From Acetobacter thailandicus (GTDB lineage: Bacteria; Pseudomonadota; Alphaproteobacteria; Acetobacterales; Acetobacteraceae), in assembly GCF_011516655.1 (NCBI RefSeq), contig NZ_WOSV01000002.1:434001-498000 (forward strand): a stretch of DNA of 64,000 nt, in the 5' to 3' direction. Shown here piece after piece: positions 52,983 through 62,277 of this stretch. A model generated the notes under the pieces. That model did no database searches and was not told the origin of the DNA. It saw nothing but the letters and a program-made list of their open reading frames with translations. Position 1 is the first letter of the stretch; every line of letters starts with the position of its first letter. A program made the translations under genes and the position numbers.

Positions 52983-54020
52983 ATGACTTCATCTGACGAC
53001 ATCACACTCTCAGTTGTTAAAGGGGCCGGGCTTCAGTCTGCCCTGGCAGAAATCAGGCCGTTTCTTGCGGCCCGTGATCTGCAGACGGATGAAAATATTG
53101 ATACTTTTGTTCTGGCACACACTACCGCAGACCACCGGCTTGCGGGCTGTGCGGGCCTGGACCAGAACGTGATAAAATGTGTCTGCACCAGCGAAGAGTT
53201 CCGCGATGCAGGCCTGAGTCTGAAGCTTGCAACCGAAGTCATCAAATGTGGCCTTACGGCAGGATATGATGACCTGTTTCTTTATACCAAATATAGTAAC
53301 ATCCGCCTGTTCCGTGGATGGGGATTTTCAACGCTTGTAGAAATCCCGGGTGCTGTAGCCTTTCTGCATTATGACCAGGCTGCTTTCGAACACTATATCG
53401 AAGCACTCCGCGCCTTCAGAAAAGAAGGAGCGCTGACCGGCAGCATTGTGCTTAATGCTAACCCGTTTACCAACGGGCACCGTTATCTGGTCGAACAGGC
53501 CAGTAAAGACTGTGACATAGTGCATATTTTTCTGGTGAAGGAAGATGTTTCTCTCTTCTCATACCAGGATCGTCTGACACTGGTGCGCAAGGGTGTTGCT
53601 GACCTTAAAAACGTGATTGTTCACGAAGGGTCAGACTACATCATCTCTCACGCCACTTTTCCGGGCTATTTTCTTAAAGACCGCGCCGCAGTGAACGAAC
53701 AGGCCTCTGCGGTCGATGCTCTTATGTTCCGTCGTTATATCGCCCCTGCTCTTAATGTCAGTGTGCGCTATGTCGGTACAGAGCCGCTCGATAAAACAAC
53801 AGCTATGTACAATGTTGTCCTCAGAAAATTTCTGAGCACATACCCCTGCGACAGTAAGCCGGTTGAACTGAAAGAACTGGAAAGAAAGACATGTGGTACT
53901 GCTGTTATCTCAGCATCGCGCGTCAGAGAGCTTATCAAAGCCGGTAACTTTGAAGCAATCAAAGAACTGGTTCCTCCATCTACATTTGAATTTATCAGAC
54001 GTACACACACTCAATCCTAA
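52983..54020 (+). CDS. citC: [citrate (pro-3S)-lyase] ligase
   Basis: Acetylates the thiol of the CitD prosthetic group to activate citrate lyase, using acetate and ATP. An N-terminal GNAT-like domain (1-130) is followed by the nucleotidyltransferase domain with NANPFTNGHRYLVEQA (the T/HxGH-type motif) and AVISASRVRELI (the ISxSxVR-type motif). The 345-residue length is typical. It follows the lipocalin-like gene and precedes citD by 20 bases. Confidence 0.95.
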   Translation: MTSSDDITLSVVKGAGLQSALAEIRPFLAARDLQTDENIDTFVLAHTTADHRLAGCAGLDQNVIKCVCTSEEFRDAGLSLKLATEVIKCGLTAGYDDLFLYTKYSNIRLFRGWGFSTLVEIPGAVAFLHYDQAAFEHYIEALRAFRKEGALTGSIVLNANPFTNGHRYLVEQASKDCDIVHIFLVKEDVSLFSYQDRLTLVRKGVADLKNVIVHEGSDYIISHATFPGYFLKDRAAVNEQASAVDALMFRRYIAPALNVSVRYVGTEPLDKTTAMYNVVLRKFLSTYPCDSKPVELKELERKTCGTAVISASRVRELIKAGNFEAIKELVPPSTFEFIRRTHTQS

Positions 54021-54040
54021 ACGGAGAAGGAGATATCGTT

Positions 54041-54337
54041 GTGAAAGTCATACAAAAGGGCATGGCCGGCACTCTGGAGTCCAGTGACGTCCTTGTTGTT
54101 GTGAGCCCCAACGATGCTGACGACATTAAGCTCTCATTACAGAGCAAGGTCGAAAAGCAATATGGCAACGCCATCAGAAAAGCGATCAGCGAAACTCTGG
54201 CGAAATGTGGGGTAACAGGTGCCAAAGTCGACGTCAGAGACCAGGGCGCACTCGACTGCGTTATAAGAGCTCGTGTTGAAGCGGCTGTCTATCGTGCAGC
54301 TGATGAAAAAAACGTGAAATTCGGGGGGCAGTCATGA
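54041..54337 (+). CDS. citD: citrate lyase acyl carrier protein (gamma subunit)
   Basis: 98 residues from a GTG start with a strong GGAGAAGGAG ribosome-binding site. Ser14 in [11 protein letters not shown] is the residue that receives the 2'-(5''-triphosphoribosyl)-3'-dephospho-CoA group. The C-terminal half ([17 protein letters not shown]) is typical. It overlaps citE by four bases. Confidence 0.95.
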   Translation: MKVIQKGMAGTLESSDVLVVVSPNDADDIKLSLQSKVEKQYGNAIRKAISETLAKCGVTGAKVDVRDQGALDCVIRARVEAAVYRAADEKNVKFGGQS

Positions 54338-55200
54338 AGCTGCGTCGAAGCATGATGTTCATTCCCGGCTCTAATGCCGGGATGCTGTCTAACTCCTACA
54401 TTTACAAACCTGACTCTGTCATGTTTGACCTTGAGGATGCTGTCAGTCTGACCGAAAAAGACACAGCCCGCCACCTGGTGTTTAACACATTACAGACGAA
54501 CCTGTATGACGGCATTGAAACCGTTGTGCGGATCAACGGCGTTGATACACCTTTCTGGGAAGACGACCTCGACATGGCTGTGCGCGGCGGTGTGCAGATT
54601 GTGCGCCTGCCAAAAACAGAAAGTGTCGATGACGTTAAAGAAATCGAACAGCGCATTGAGAAAATCGAAAAAGACTGTGGCCGCAAAGCAGGCGACACCA
54701 AAATTATGGCCGCTATTGAATCGGCCTGTGGTGTTGTAAACTCGGTTGCTATTGCACGCTCAACCCCCCGTATGGTGGCTATTGCCCTGGCCGGGTTTGA
54801 CTATCTGGTTGATATGCAGACCTCACGCAGTGCAGGCAGCGAGCCTGAACTGTTTTATGCCCGTGCAGCCGTGCTGCATGCGGCGCGGGCAGCAAAGATT
54901 GATGCCTTCGACGTTGCCTATGGTGATGTCAATGATGATGCAGGCTTTCTGCGTGAAGTAGAGATTGCCAAAAACCTTGGCTATAACGGCAAGTCACTCA
55001 TTCACCCACGACAGATCGACCTTCTGCACAAAGCCTACGCCCCCGCGCAGAAAGATATCGACCATGCCCGCCAGGTTCTTCAGGCCGCAAAAGAGGCACA
55101 GGAGAAAGGACTGGGCGTTGTCTCCCTTAACGGCAAGATGATTGACCCGCCCGTTATTCACGAAGCACAACGCGTTATTCTGCTTGCTGAAAACGCCTGA
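54334..55200 (+). CDS. citE: citrate lyase beta subunit (citryl-ACP lyase)
   Basis: Cleaves citryl-ACP to oxaloacetate and acetyl-ACP. A TIM barrel of 288 residues with [14 protein letters not shown], the VMFDLEDAV Mg-binding motif, [17 protein letters not shown], and the [13 protein letters not shown] strand. It overlaps citD by four bases and is followed by citF after 11 bases, so subunits are made from one transcript. Confidence 0.95.
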   Translation: MKLRRSMMFIPGSNAGMLSNSYIYKPDSVMFDLEDAVSLTEKDTARHLVFNTLQTNLYDGIETVVRINGVDTPFWEDDLDMAVRGGVQIVRLPKTESVDDVKEIEQRIEKIEKDCGRKAGDTKIMAAIESACGVVNSVAIARSTPRMVAIALAGFDYLVDMQTSRSAGSEPELFYARAAVLHAARAAKIDAFDVAYGDVNDDAGFLREVEIAKNLGYNGKSLIHPRQIDLLHKAYAPAQKDIDHARQVLQAAKEAQEKGLGVVSLNGKMIDPPVIHEAQRVILLAENA

Positions 55201-55211
55201 GGGAGGATCCT

Positions 55212-56729
55212 ATGTCATACGATAAAAAACGCGCTCAGGATTATGCCGCACAGCACAACCTTCCCGAATTTGAAGGTGTGTATGCAAAATCCCCTCAGCT
55301 GGCGAATACAAACCAGAAATATCACCGCAAGCTGATCCCTTCCCTTGAGGAAGCCATTAAAGCTTCCGGCCTGAAGGACGGTGACACCGTCTCCTTCCAC
55401 CACGCTTTTCGTGAGGGTGACAAGGTCGTTATGCAGGTGATGAAGACCATTGCTGAAATGGGCTTTAAAAACCTGACTATTGCTCCCAGCTCTCTGCTTA
55501 ACTGCCATGACGGGCTGCTTGAGTATATCCGTTCAGGTGTCATTACCAAAATCTTTACATCTGGTCTGCGTGGTGAGCTGGGTGAAGCCATCTCTAATGG
55601 TGTGATGGACACTCCGGTCCAGATTCACTCACACGGTGGCCGTGTGCATCTGCTGCAGACAGGCGAGCTCTCGATCGATGTGGCTTTCCTTGGGGTTGCA
55701 TCAGCTGACGAGTTTGGCAATGCAAACGGCAGCCACGGCGCCCTGAGCTGCGGCTCTCTGGGCTATGCCAAGGTTGATGCCCAGTTTGCCCGCTATGTTG
55801 TGGTGCTGACGCAGGAACTGATTGACTACCCTAACTACCCCACCAGCCTGTCGCAGGATCAGGTCGATGCAGTTGTTACGGTTGATGAAGTAGGCGACCC
55901 TTCTCTGATCAGTGTTGGTGCGGCCCGTCTGACCAAGAACCCTCGCGACCTGATGCTGGCACGTATTGCAGCCTCGGTTATTGAAAACTCAGGTTTTTTC
56001 AAGAGCAACTTCTCATTGCAGACCGGTTCAGGCGGTGCAGCAACGGCAACGACGATCTTCCTTGGTGAAAAGATGGTCGAGAAAAACATCAAGGCAAGCT
56101 TCGCCCTTGGTGGTATTACCGGGCCGATCGTTGACCTGCTCAATAAGGGCATGATTGAAGCGATTGCCGATGTGCAGTCGTTCGACACTGTTGCTGCTCA
56201 CTCACTCAGAGACAACACAGCTCATACAGAGATTTCAGCTAACGAATATGCAAATGCCACATCAAAAGGGGCATTTGTTGACCGTGTTGATGTTGTGCTG
56301 CTCAGCGCACTTGAAGTGGATACAGACTTCAACGTCAACGTGCTGACCGGCTCTGACGGTATAATGCGCGGCGCTTCAGGCGGGCATTGTGACGTTGCTG
56401 CAGCAGCAAACCTGACAGTTATTGTTACACCGCTACTGCGGGCCCGCATGCCCTGTATCGTTGACAGCGTGAACACGGTTGTTACCCCGGGGCAGACAAT
56501 TGATGTGGTTGTCACCGACCACGGCATTGCCGTGAACCCCAACAACCCTGATCTTGAAAAACGCCTGCGCGATGCAAAACTGCCGGTAACAACTATCGAA
56601 GAGCTGAGAGATCTGGCTATTGCACGGGCCGGCAAACCTGACCCCATCGCTTATACTGACAAAGTGGTCGCCGTCGTGCGCTACCGCGATGGCAGCGTGA
56701 TGGATGTTGTGCGCCAGGTTACGCCATAA
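55212..56729 (+). CDS. citF: citrate lyase alpha subunit (citrate:acetyl-ACP transferase)
   Basis: Swaps acetyl for citrate on the ACP. 505 residues of the class I/II CoA-transferase-like fold. Typical pieces: the N-terminal YAKSPQLANTNQKYHRKLIPSLEEAI, the SFHHAFREGDKVV region, and the Gly-rich GSDGIMRGASGGHCDVAAAA and DHGIAVNPNNPDLEKRL segments. GGGAGG stands just upstream as ribosome-binding site. citX follows after 24 bases. Confidence 0.96.
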   Translation: MSYDKKRAQDYAAQHNLPEFEGVYAKSPQLANTNQKYHRKLIPSLEEAIKASGLKDGDTVSFHHAFREGDKVVMQVMKTIAEMGFKNLTIAPSSLLNCHDGLLEYIRSGVITKIFTSGLRGELGEAISNGVMDTPVQIHSHGGRVHLLQTGELSIDVAFLGVASADEFGNANGSHGALSCGSLGYAKVDAQFARYVVVLTQELIDYPNYPTSLSQDQVDAVVTVDEVGDPSLISVGAARLTKNPRDLMLARIAASVIENSGFFKSNFSLQTGSGGAATATTIFLGEKMVEKNIKASFALGGITGPIVDLLNKGMIEAIADVQSFDTVAAHSLRDNTAHTEISANEYANATSKGAFVDRVDVVLLSALEVDTDFNVNVLTGSDGIMRGASGGHCDVAAAANLTVIVTPLLRARMPCIVDSVNTVVTPGQTIDVVVTDHGIAVNPNNPDLEKRLRDAKLPVTTIEELRDLAIARAGKPDPIAYTDKVVAVVRYRDGSVMDVVRQVTP

Positions 56730-56753
56730 CGAACAGAAAAGGGCCTTCATGCT

Positions 56754-57287
56754 ATGTCACAAGGCCTTGATACTTTTCATACTGTTTTGCGCGCACGGGA
56801 GGACCGTGCGCGCAGGCAGCATGAGCTTTTAAACCAGCTTAACCTCCCCCTGATATCTGCAACGGTTGTGGCCCCGGGCCCCAATAAATCAACCGCTTTA
56901 TATCGCGACGTTCTTGATGTCGCACAGCAGACATTGCGCGAGGTCTTCAGCAGCCCCCCCTGGAAAGTTGTGCACGAAGAGGCTTATCACAGCCCTGCCG
57001 GGCCTGAAGCCTTTTTTGTCATCAGCGGCTCTTCTGCCAGCGATATAAAAAACGCTGTTGTACAGCTTGAAGAAACACACCCCATCGGGCGATTATGGGA
57101 CCTGGATGTTATACTGCCGGATATGACCATACTCTCGCGGCAGCAATTCGGCCTGCCACCCAGGCGCTGCCTTGTATGTGACAATGAGGCACTGGGCTGC
57201 GCCCGCAGCCGGGCTCATACACTGAGCCAGCTTAAAGATAAAATTAAAAGTCTTTTCGAACTCTACAGAAAAGAGAGGCACATGTGA
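56754..57287 (+). CDS. citX: apo-citrate lyase phosphoribosyl-dephospho-CoA transferase
   Basis: Transfers the prosthetic-group precursor to Ser14 of CitD. 177 residues. The conserved core is ISATVVAPGPNKS, GRLWDLDVI and the Cys-bearing LPPRRCLVCDNEALGC followed by RSRAH. It overlaps citG by four bases. In enterobacteria citX and citG are often fused or adjacent; here they are separate genes in the usual order. Confidence 0.94.
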   Translation: MSQGLDTFHTVLRAREDRARRQHELLNQLNLPLISATVVAPGPNKSTALYRDVLDVAQQTLREVFSSPPWKVVHEEAYHSPAGPEAFFVISGSSASDIKNAVVQLEETHPIGRLWDLDVILPDMTILSRQQFGLPPRRCLVCDNEALGCARSRAHTLSQLKDKIKSLFELYRKERHM

Positions 57288-58183
57288 TAAATGCAGCCAC
57301 TATATCTGACCTGGCACGTTATGCCCTTTTAAGAGAGGTCAGCCTCTCGCCCAAACCCGGCCTGGTTGACCGTTATAATAACGGTGCCCATACCGACATG
57401 GATTACGCCCTGTTTCTGCTCAGCATTGATGCTATCAGCCCTTTTTTTAAACTGTTTTATGAGCAGGGTTCTGTTACTGCAAACCTCTCCCCTCCCCTGG
57501 CACTTCAGGCATTACGCAAAACCGGCATAGCCTGTGAACAGGCTATGTTCAAAGCCACAGGGGGCGTTAACACACATAAGGGCGCAGTGTTTGCCCTTGG
57601 CCTTTTATGCGGGGCCGCAGGCCGCCTTACAGCAAAACACCACACTGTAAATGTTGCTACCTTATGCGCTGAAGTATCAGCCATTTGTCACAACCTGACA
57701 GAGAAAGATCTGGGGCAGGCAAAACGTAACAATACTTTAACTGCCGGTGAAAAAATTTATCTGACATATGGCCTCAGCGGTGCACGGGGCGAGGCAGAAG
57801 GGGGGTTTGCGACAGTATGCCGCTATGCTCTGCCCGCTTATACCGGGGCTTTAACACAGGGAATGCCCGCTGATCACGCAGAGCTGATTTCCCTGCTCAC
57901 GTTGATGTCATACAATGAAGACACCAATGTCATTTCGAGAGCGGGACTATCTGGCCTGAAATTTGTTCAGCAGCAGGCGCAGAAGATTTTGTTCGCCCTG
58001 AAGGAAGAAGGAGATTTTGACCTCAGACATCAGACAGAAGCTCTTAATGCTGCTTTTACCAGCCAGGGCATAAGCCCCGGCGGAAGTGCCGACCTTCTGT
58101 CTGTTATGTTATTCCTTTACTATATACAGGTCGCATTCTCTAAAGGAGAGGGCGCATCAGCTGAAAGAGAAAGCGTATGTTAG
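57284..58183 (+). CDS. citG: triphosphoribosyl-dephospho-CoA synthase
   Basis: Builds the citrate lyase prosthetic-group precursor from dephospho-CoA and ATP. 299 residues with the family motifs ALLREVSLSPKPGLVDRYNNGAH (shortened here as SPKPGLVD...H), GGVNTHKGAVFALGLLCGA, and EDTNVISRAG near residue 205. Overlaps citX by four bases and the transporter gene by seven. Confidence 0.94.
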   Translation: MINAATISDLARYALLREVSLSPKPGLVDRYNNGAHTDMDYALFLLSIDAISPFFKLFYEQGSVTANLSPPLALQALRKTGIACEQAMFKATGGVNTHKGAVFALGLLCGAAGRLTAKHHTVNVATLCAEVSAICHNLTEKDLGQAKRNNTLTAGEKIYLTYGLSGARGEAEGGFATVCRYALPAYTGALTQGMPADHAELISLLTLMSYNEDTNVISRAGLSGLKFVQQQAQKILFALKEEGDFDLRHQTEALNAAFTSQGISPGGSADLLSVMLFLYYIQVAFSKGEGASAERESVC

Positions 58184-59112
58184 AGACTATTTGCGGGGCA
58201 ATTTTTCCCGTAGTTTTGTCAATGATGCTCGGATATCTTGGCGCTTACCTTGGGATGTTTAACCGGGACCAGGCAACCGCTATTAACCGTATGGTCCTGA
58301 AATTTGCCTTGCCTATGGACCTTTTTGTTGGCATTGCCCGCATTAATCGTGACCAGATTCTGAATTCAGGCCGCTTTGCCTCCATTATTATTGCCTGGAT
58401 GATTCTCAGCTTCCTGCTGACTTACTGGTTCTCACGCTTTGTCTTTAAACGCTCGGTCTCCCTCGCTGCCCTTCAGGCTATGGCTGTGGGTAACCCTTCC
58501 GTGCCTTTTGTCGGCTCAGCCGTGCTTGGGTTTCTCTTTGGTGGCCAGAGCGCGCTTGCCGTATCACTGGCCAGCCTGACAATTAACGTTGTGCTCATCC
58601 CTATCCTTTACTTCCTGCTTGCCAGCGACAATCCCGAAACCATGGGACAGTCAGACAACTGGATGTCACACCTGGTACAGGCCGGCAAACAGCCTGTGGT
58701 TCTTGCCCCTCTGGCTGCCTTTGTGTGGGTTCTCTCGGGTTTCCATATCCCTCACCTACTCACCACATCGTTTGTTATGCTGGGCAAAACAACCGGCGGT
58801 GCAGCCATGTTCGCCGCAGGTATTCTGCTCTGCCTCATGAAACCTGTTCTGAACTCTATGGTGCTGACCTCTGTTACCATCCGTAACATTATCGCACCGG
58901 TTGTCGCATGGGGGCTGGCTATCGCAGCACATCTGTCACCGTTCTATCTGCGTGAAGTTGTCCTGACATTTGCTATGCCTTCTGCTTCTGTCATTGTTAT
59001 GCTCTCAAGCCAGATCAAAAAAGGAGAGAGAGAGGCTGCTTCAACGGTCTTTTTCTCGACGGTCGCGTCCGTATTTACGATGGGTGCCCTGATCGCACTG
59101 ACAGCGGAGTAA
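58177..59112 (+). CDS. AEC-family carrier at the end of the citrate lyase operon
   Basis: A 311-residue auxin-efflux-carrier-family permease with about ten transmembrane helices, related to malonate (MdcF) and malate (MleP) carriers. It starts LETICGAIFPVVLSMMLGYLGAYL and has NRMVLKFALPMDLF typical of the group. It overlaps citG by seven bases, so it is an integral part of the operon and most likely moves citrate or a product such as acetate, malate or oxaloacetate. The CitS/CitT carriers found with citrate lyase in enterobacteria are absent here. Confidence 0.87.
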   Translation: MLETICGAIFPVVLSMMLGYLGAYLGMFNRDQATAINRMVLKFALPMDLFVGIARINRDQILNSGRFASIIIAWMILSFLLTYWFSRFVFKRSVSLAALQAMAVGNPSVPFVGSAVLGFLFGGQSALAVSLASLTINVVLIPILYFLLASDNPETMGQSDNWMSHLVQAGKQPVVLAPLAAFVWVLSGFHIPHLLTTSFVMLGKTTGGAAMFAAGILLCLMKPVLNSMVLTSVTIRNIIAPVVAWGLAIAAHLSPFYLREVVLTFAMPSASVIVMLSSQIKKGEREAASTVFFSTVASVFTMGALIALTAE

Positions 59113-59123
59113 AACGCTGTGCA

Positions 59124-59149
59124 GCCCCTGTCACACCAGTGACAGGGGC
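59124..59149. terminator. terminator after the citrate lyase operon
   Basis: A perfect 11-base-pair stem (59124-59134 with 59139-59149), loop ACCA, 12 bases after the carrier stop and before the convergent thiolase gene. There is no T-run on the plus side. It may act for both strands with help from Rho. Confidence 0.55.
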
Positions 59150-59213
59150 CAAACTACCCTGATTATAAAAAATCTTATCTGATTTCTGGTCACATTGCGC
59201 AGTTAGCAACTGA

Positions 59214-60431
59214 TCAGACCCGCTCAAGCCCGACAGCAATTCCCTGCCCGTCATCAGTTTCTGTCGCTGCCAGAGCCAGTTTACCAGCCATCAAAGAAAG
59301 CTCTAAGGCAGCAGTGCCGACAAGTCTGGCACCTGACATGCCTGGCGAATGCCCCATAGCAATCGCGCCACCATTGGGGTTAACCCGCAAATCATCATCA
59401 GCGATCCCCATAACGCGCAATGTCGCCAGCGCCTGAGAGGCAAATTCTTCATTAATTTCTAAAAGATCAAGCTCGGTAGGATTCCAGCCCAGCCGCTTCA
59501 GAAGTTTTTTTGCGGCACCAGCGCCGCCGGCTCCTCCCGCCCGGAAAGAAGCACCCGCAGCAACAGCCCCGGTTATGCGCGCCAGAGGGGTAAGAGCATA
59601 TTTTTCTACAGCATGTTCTGACGCAATCAGTAAAGCACATGCACCATCACTCAAAGCTGCTGAGTTCCCTTCGGTAACGGTTGCGCCCTCGCAGCTGTTA
59701 ACAGGTTTCAGTCCCGATAAAAAATCCTGGCTGACCGGATGCGGCATTTCATCTTTAACGATGACATGATCCCCCCCGCCTTTTTGTCGCACTGTGACAG
59801 ACACTGTTTCTTTAAGCAGGCGCCCCGTTGTCTGTGCCACAGCTGCCTTAATCTGGCTTCTGACAGCAAACGCGTCCTGATCCGCGCGGGGGATATGATA
59901 ATGAAGAGCAACTTTATCAGCGGTAACAGAAGAAATAAAATCTCCGTACATCTGCCTGATTTTCGGATTAAGAAAACGCGAAGCCAGACTGATGTCGTGT
60001 TTTTCGCTGCGCGGAAATATAATATCTGCCTCCGGGAGCAAAAGAGCTGCACGGCTCATACTATCAACACCACCGGCAATAATCAGCTCAGCCTCTCCCG
60101 CCTTAATCGCCCGGGCTGCAGTCATGACAGCCTCCATCCCTGAGCCAGACAGCCGGTTCACTGTCGTGCCACTCACCTCCACAGGTAAACCTGCCAGCAG
60201 CAAAGCCAGGCGGGCAATATTACGGCTGCTTTCACCCGTCTGACTGGCACAACCTGTAATCACATCATCAACGGCCGCCCAGTCGACTGTCTTATTACGA
60301 GCGGTAAGAGCTGCGAGCGGAACAGACGCAAGCTCATCAACTCTGACACAGGATAATACGCCCCCAAAACATCCGACAGGTGTACGCACATAGTCACAAA
60401 TAAAAGCCTGGGCCATCACATTATCCATCAC
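59214..60431 (-). CDS. thiolase-family protein lacking both catalytic cysteines
   Basis: 405 residues of the acetyl-CoA acetyltransferase/beta-ketoadipyl-CoA thiolase fold. At the position of the nucleophile Cys (usual NRLCGSG) the protein reads NRLSGSG, Ser95. Near the C-terminus, where thiolases have the second Cys in a MCIGVG-type segment, it reads TETDDGQG. The catalytic His is kept (AIAMGHSPGMSGA), but the following Pro has moved. NEEFA replaces NEAFA. So the fold is intact but Claisen chemistry in the usual way is unlikely. Alternative start Met6 (60416). It lies 430 bases downstream of the ALDH-NIPSNAP-NCS1 run, same strand. Confidence 0.85.
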   Translation of the reverse strand: MMDNVMAQAFICDYVRTPVGCFGGVLSCVRVDELASVPLAALTARNKTVDWAAVDDVITGCASQTGESSRNIARLALLLAGLPVEVSGTTVNRLSGSGMEAVMTAARAIKAGEAELIIAGGVDSMSRAALLLPEADIIFPRSEKHDISLASRFLNPKIRQMYGDFISSVTADKVALHYHIPRADQDAFAVRSQIKAAVAQTTGRLLKETVSVTVRQKGGGDHVIVKDEMPHPVSQDFLSGLKPVNSCEGATVTEGNSAALSDGACALLIASEHAVEKYALTPLARITGAVAAGASFRAGGAGGAGAAKKLLKRLGWNPTELDLLEINEEFASQALATLRVMGIADDDLRVNPNGGAIAMGHSPGMSGARLVGTAALELSLMAGKLALAATETDDGQGIAVGLERV

Positions 60432-60861
60432 ACTTACACCAGAGGAGCACGTAGCTGTGTAAACAGCCCTTACCGGCGCCCCTGCACTATAGTAAAATCT
60501 ATAATATAATTTTCAAAATAAATAACGAAAATAAAATAACAAATAAAACAACTATAAGTATTATTTCTATAATTATTTACGTTAGTATAAACATAATTTT
60601 TTATAATTATTATTAAAAAACAAGAACATTTTATTATTTTCTCTTACGCATAAAAACAGGAGTGTAACAATAACGCACTCTGTCTGTTTGATTTTAATGC
60701 AGAGACATGCTGCGAGGTGAGAAGCTCTCAGGCCTCTGATACCCTCGGCCCTGATGGCCGAAAGCCTGAAAATATGCGACTGTGCACCGAAGTGATTAAA
60801 CGCTGACAGGCCAGAGACAGCATGTTCCCTGACCCGTCAGCTCAGGATAAAACCTGAAAAA
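60432..60861. other. 430-base AT-rich gap between the NCS1 permease and thiolase-like genes
   Basis: Very A/T-rich at 60480-60660, then a structured part. A stem TCAGGC/GCCTGA (60728-60733 with 60764-60769) encloses a second stem TCGGCC/GGCCGA (60745-60750 with 60756-60761). It may hold the thiolase-like promoter and leader or a small RNA. No convincing open reading frame. Confidence 0.45.
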
Positions 60862-62277
60862 TTATGACAGCTGTGTTGCTGCCAGTCGCTCGCGCGCTTC
60901 ACCGATGTGTTTACGTTTTAATGTAAGAAACACCAGAGCCGTTACCGGCGGTGCGATAAAGCAACCAATATCAATACCGTTAAAGAGATGTGCCAGCGGG
61001 CCAGAGAAAAATGCATTACTGGTCACTGGCAGCTGCACAACAACGCCCGCAAGAAAAGCCAGACAGGCAGGCACATCAAACAAACCGTAAATGCCGCCAT
61101 CTGCACGGAAAAAGGAATCAATATCGTATGATCCTTTTTTAACAACATAGAAGTCGAGAATATTCACTGTCACCCAGGGGACCAGCACACTAAGCAAAGC
61201 AACCACGATATTAATAAAAGTAGAAACAATGTTTTTTTCAAACACAGTCGCTACAGTCAGGCAGCCTGTCAGCACAACAGCTGACATAATCACCCGGGCC
61301 ATACGCTTAGGCTGCCACGAGGCAGAGAATGTCTGAATAATTGTAATCAGTGTGAGCACACCACCATACACATTCAGCGCATTATGACTGATAATATTAA
61401 GCACAAACAGACACAGCAGAACTGAACCAAGACTACCGCCAAGAGCAGCCACAGCTGACATCGGGTCAGACGACGCATAACTGCTTGCTGCCAGCACTGC
61501 CCCGAAAACAAATGTCACTGATGCACCAATAGCTGCACCGGCAAGGCTGGAAATAAAGGGACGTTTCAGCCCGACTGTCTCAGGAAGATAGCGTGAGTAA
61601 TCAGACGTATAACAGGCGTAAGATGTGTTCCAGACTAAAGCCGTGGAAAAGCATAGAAACCACCCGAAAAGATTGCATGGCCCGATTGTCCAGACCGTAT
61701 CAGGCAGACTATGCACCGCCTCAACAAAAGCGATGAGGATAGCTGCCCCCATAAACCACATACCAACACGGTTGAGAAAATGAATGGTATTATAACCAAA
61801 TATACCAATAGCAACCGCAGCAAGCGCTGCAATGGCTGCACCATAACCAGGGTCAATCTGCGGTATCAGACCATGCAGAGCCCGCCCGCCAAGAGCTGTA
61901 TTGGATGTAAAAAACCCAAGATAGAGAAGAGAAGAAATTAAAACAATCAGCAAAGCACCATAGCGCCCAAACTGGCCACGGCTCTGAATCATCTGGGGCA
62001 GCCCCATACGTGGCCCCTGCGCTGAACAGGCTGCCAGAACACAGCCGCCCAGAAAATGCCCGCTGAAAATAGCACTGGCGACCCAGAATAACGACAAATG
62101 GGAGGTCACTGCGATTGAAGCCCCGGTTACAATCGGCAAAGGGGCAATGTTGGTTGTAAACCACAGGGTAAAAAGGTCTGAAACCCGGCCATGGCGTGCA
62201 CTGAGTGGCACATAAGAGGCACTGTTTTCTTCGATAAGCGCACTGTTATCTGAAAGATCATGAGCTACTTCGGTCAT
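60862..62277 (-). CDS. NCS1-family (purine/cytosine-type) permease
   Basis: A 471-residue symporter with about twelve transmembrane helices. The N-terminus has ARHGRVSDLFTLWFTTNIAPLP, the NCS1 opening with WF..N, and GPRMGLPQMIQSRGQFGRYG in helix 3. Members carry nucleobases, allantoin, hydantoins or thiamine precursors; the substrate is not readable. Its start overlaps the NIPSNAP gene by four bases (ATGA). The cytosine deaminase or allantoinase genes expected for a nucleobase pathway are absent, so an unusual substrate is possible. Confidence 0.88.
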   Translation of the reverse strand: MTEVAHDLSDNSALIEENSASYVPLSARHGRVSDLFTLWFTTNIAPLPIVTGASIAVTSHLSLFWVASAIFSGHFLGGCVLAACSAQGPRMGLPQMIQSRGQFGRYGALLIVLISSLLYLGFFTSNTALGGRALHGLIPQIDPGYGAAIAALAAVAIGIFGYNTIHFLNRVGMWFMGAAILIAFVEAVHSLPDTVWTIGPCNLFGWFLCFSTALVWNTSYACYTSDYSRYLPETVGLKRPFISSLAGAAIGASVTFVFGAVLAASSYASSDPMSAVAALGGSLGSVLLCLFVLNIISHNALNVYGGVLTLITIIQTFSASWQPKRMARVIMSAVVLTGCLTVATVFEKNIVSTFINIVVALLSVLVPWVTVNILDFYVVKKGSYDIDSFFRADGGIYGLFDVPACLAFLAGVVVQLPVTSNAFFSGPLAHLFNGIDIGCFIAPPVTALVFLTLKRKHIGEARERLAATQLS

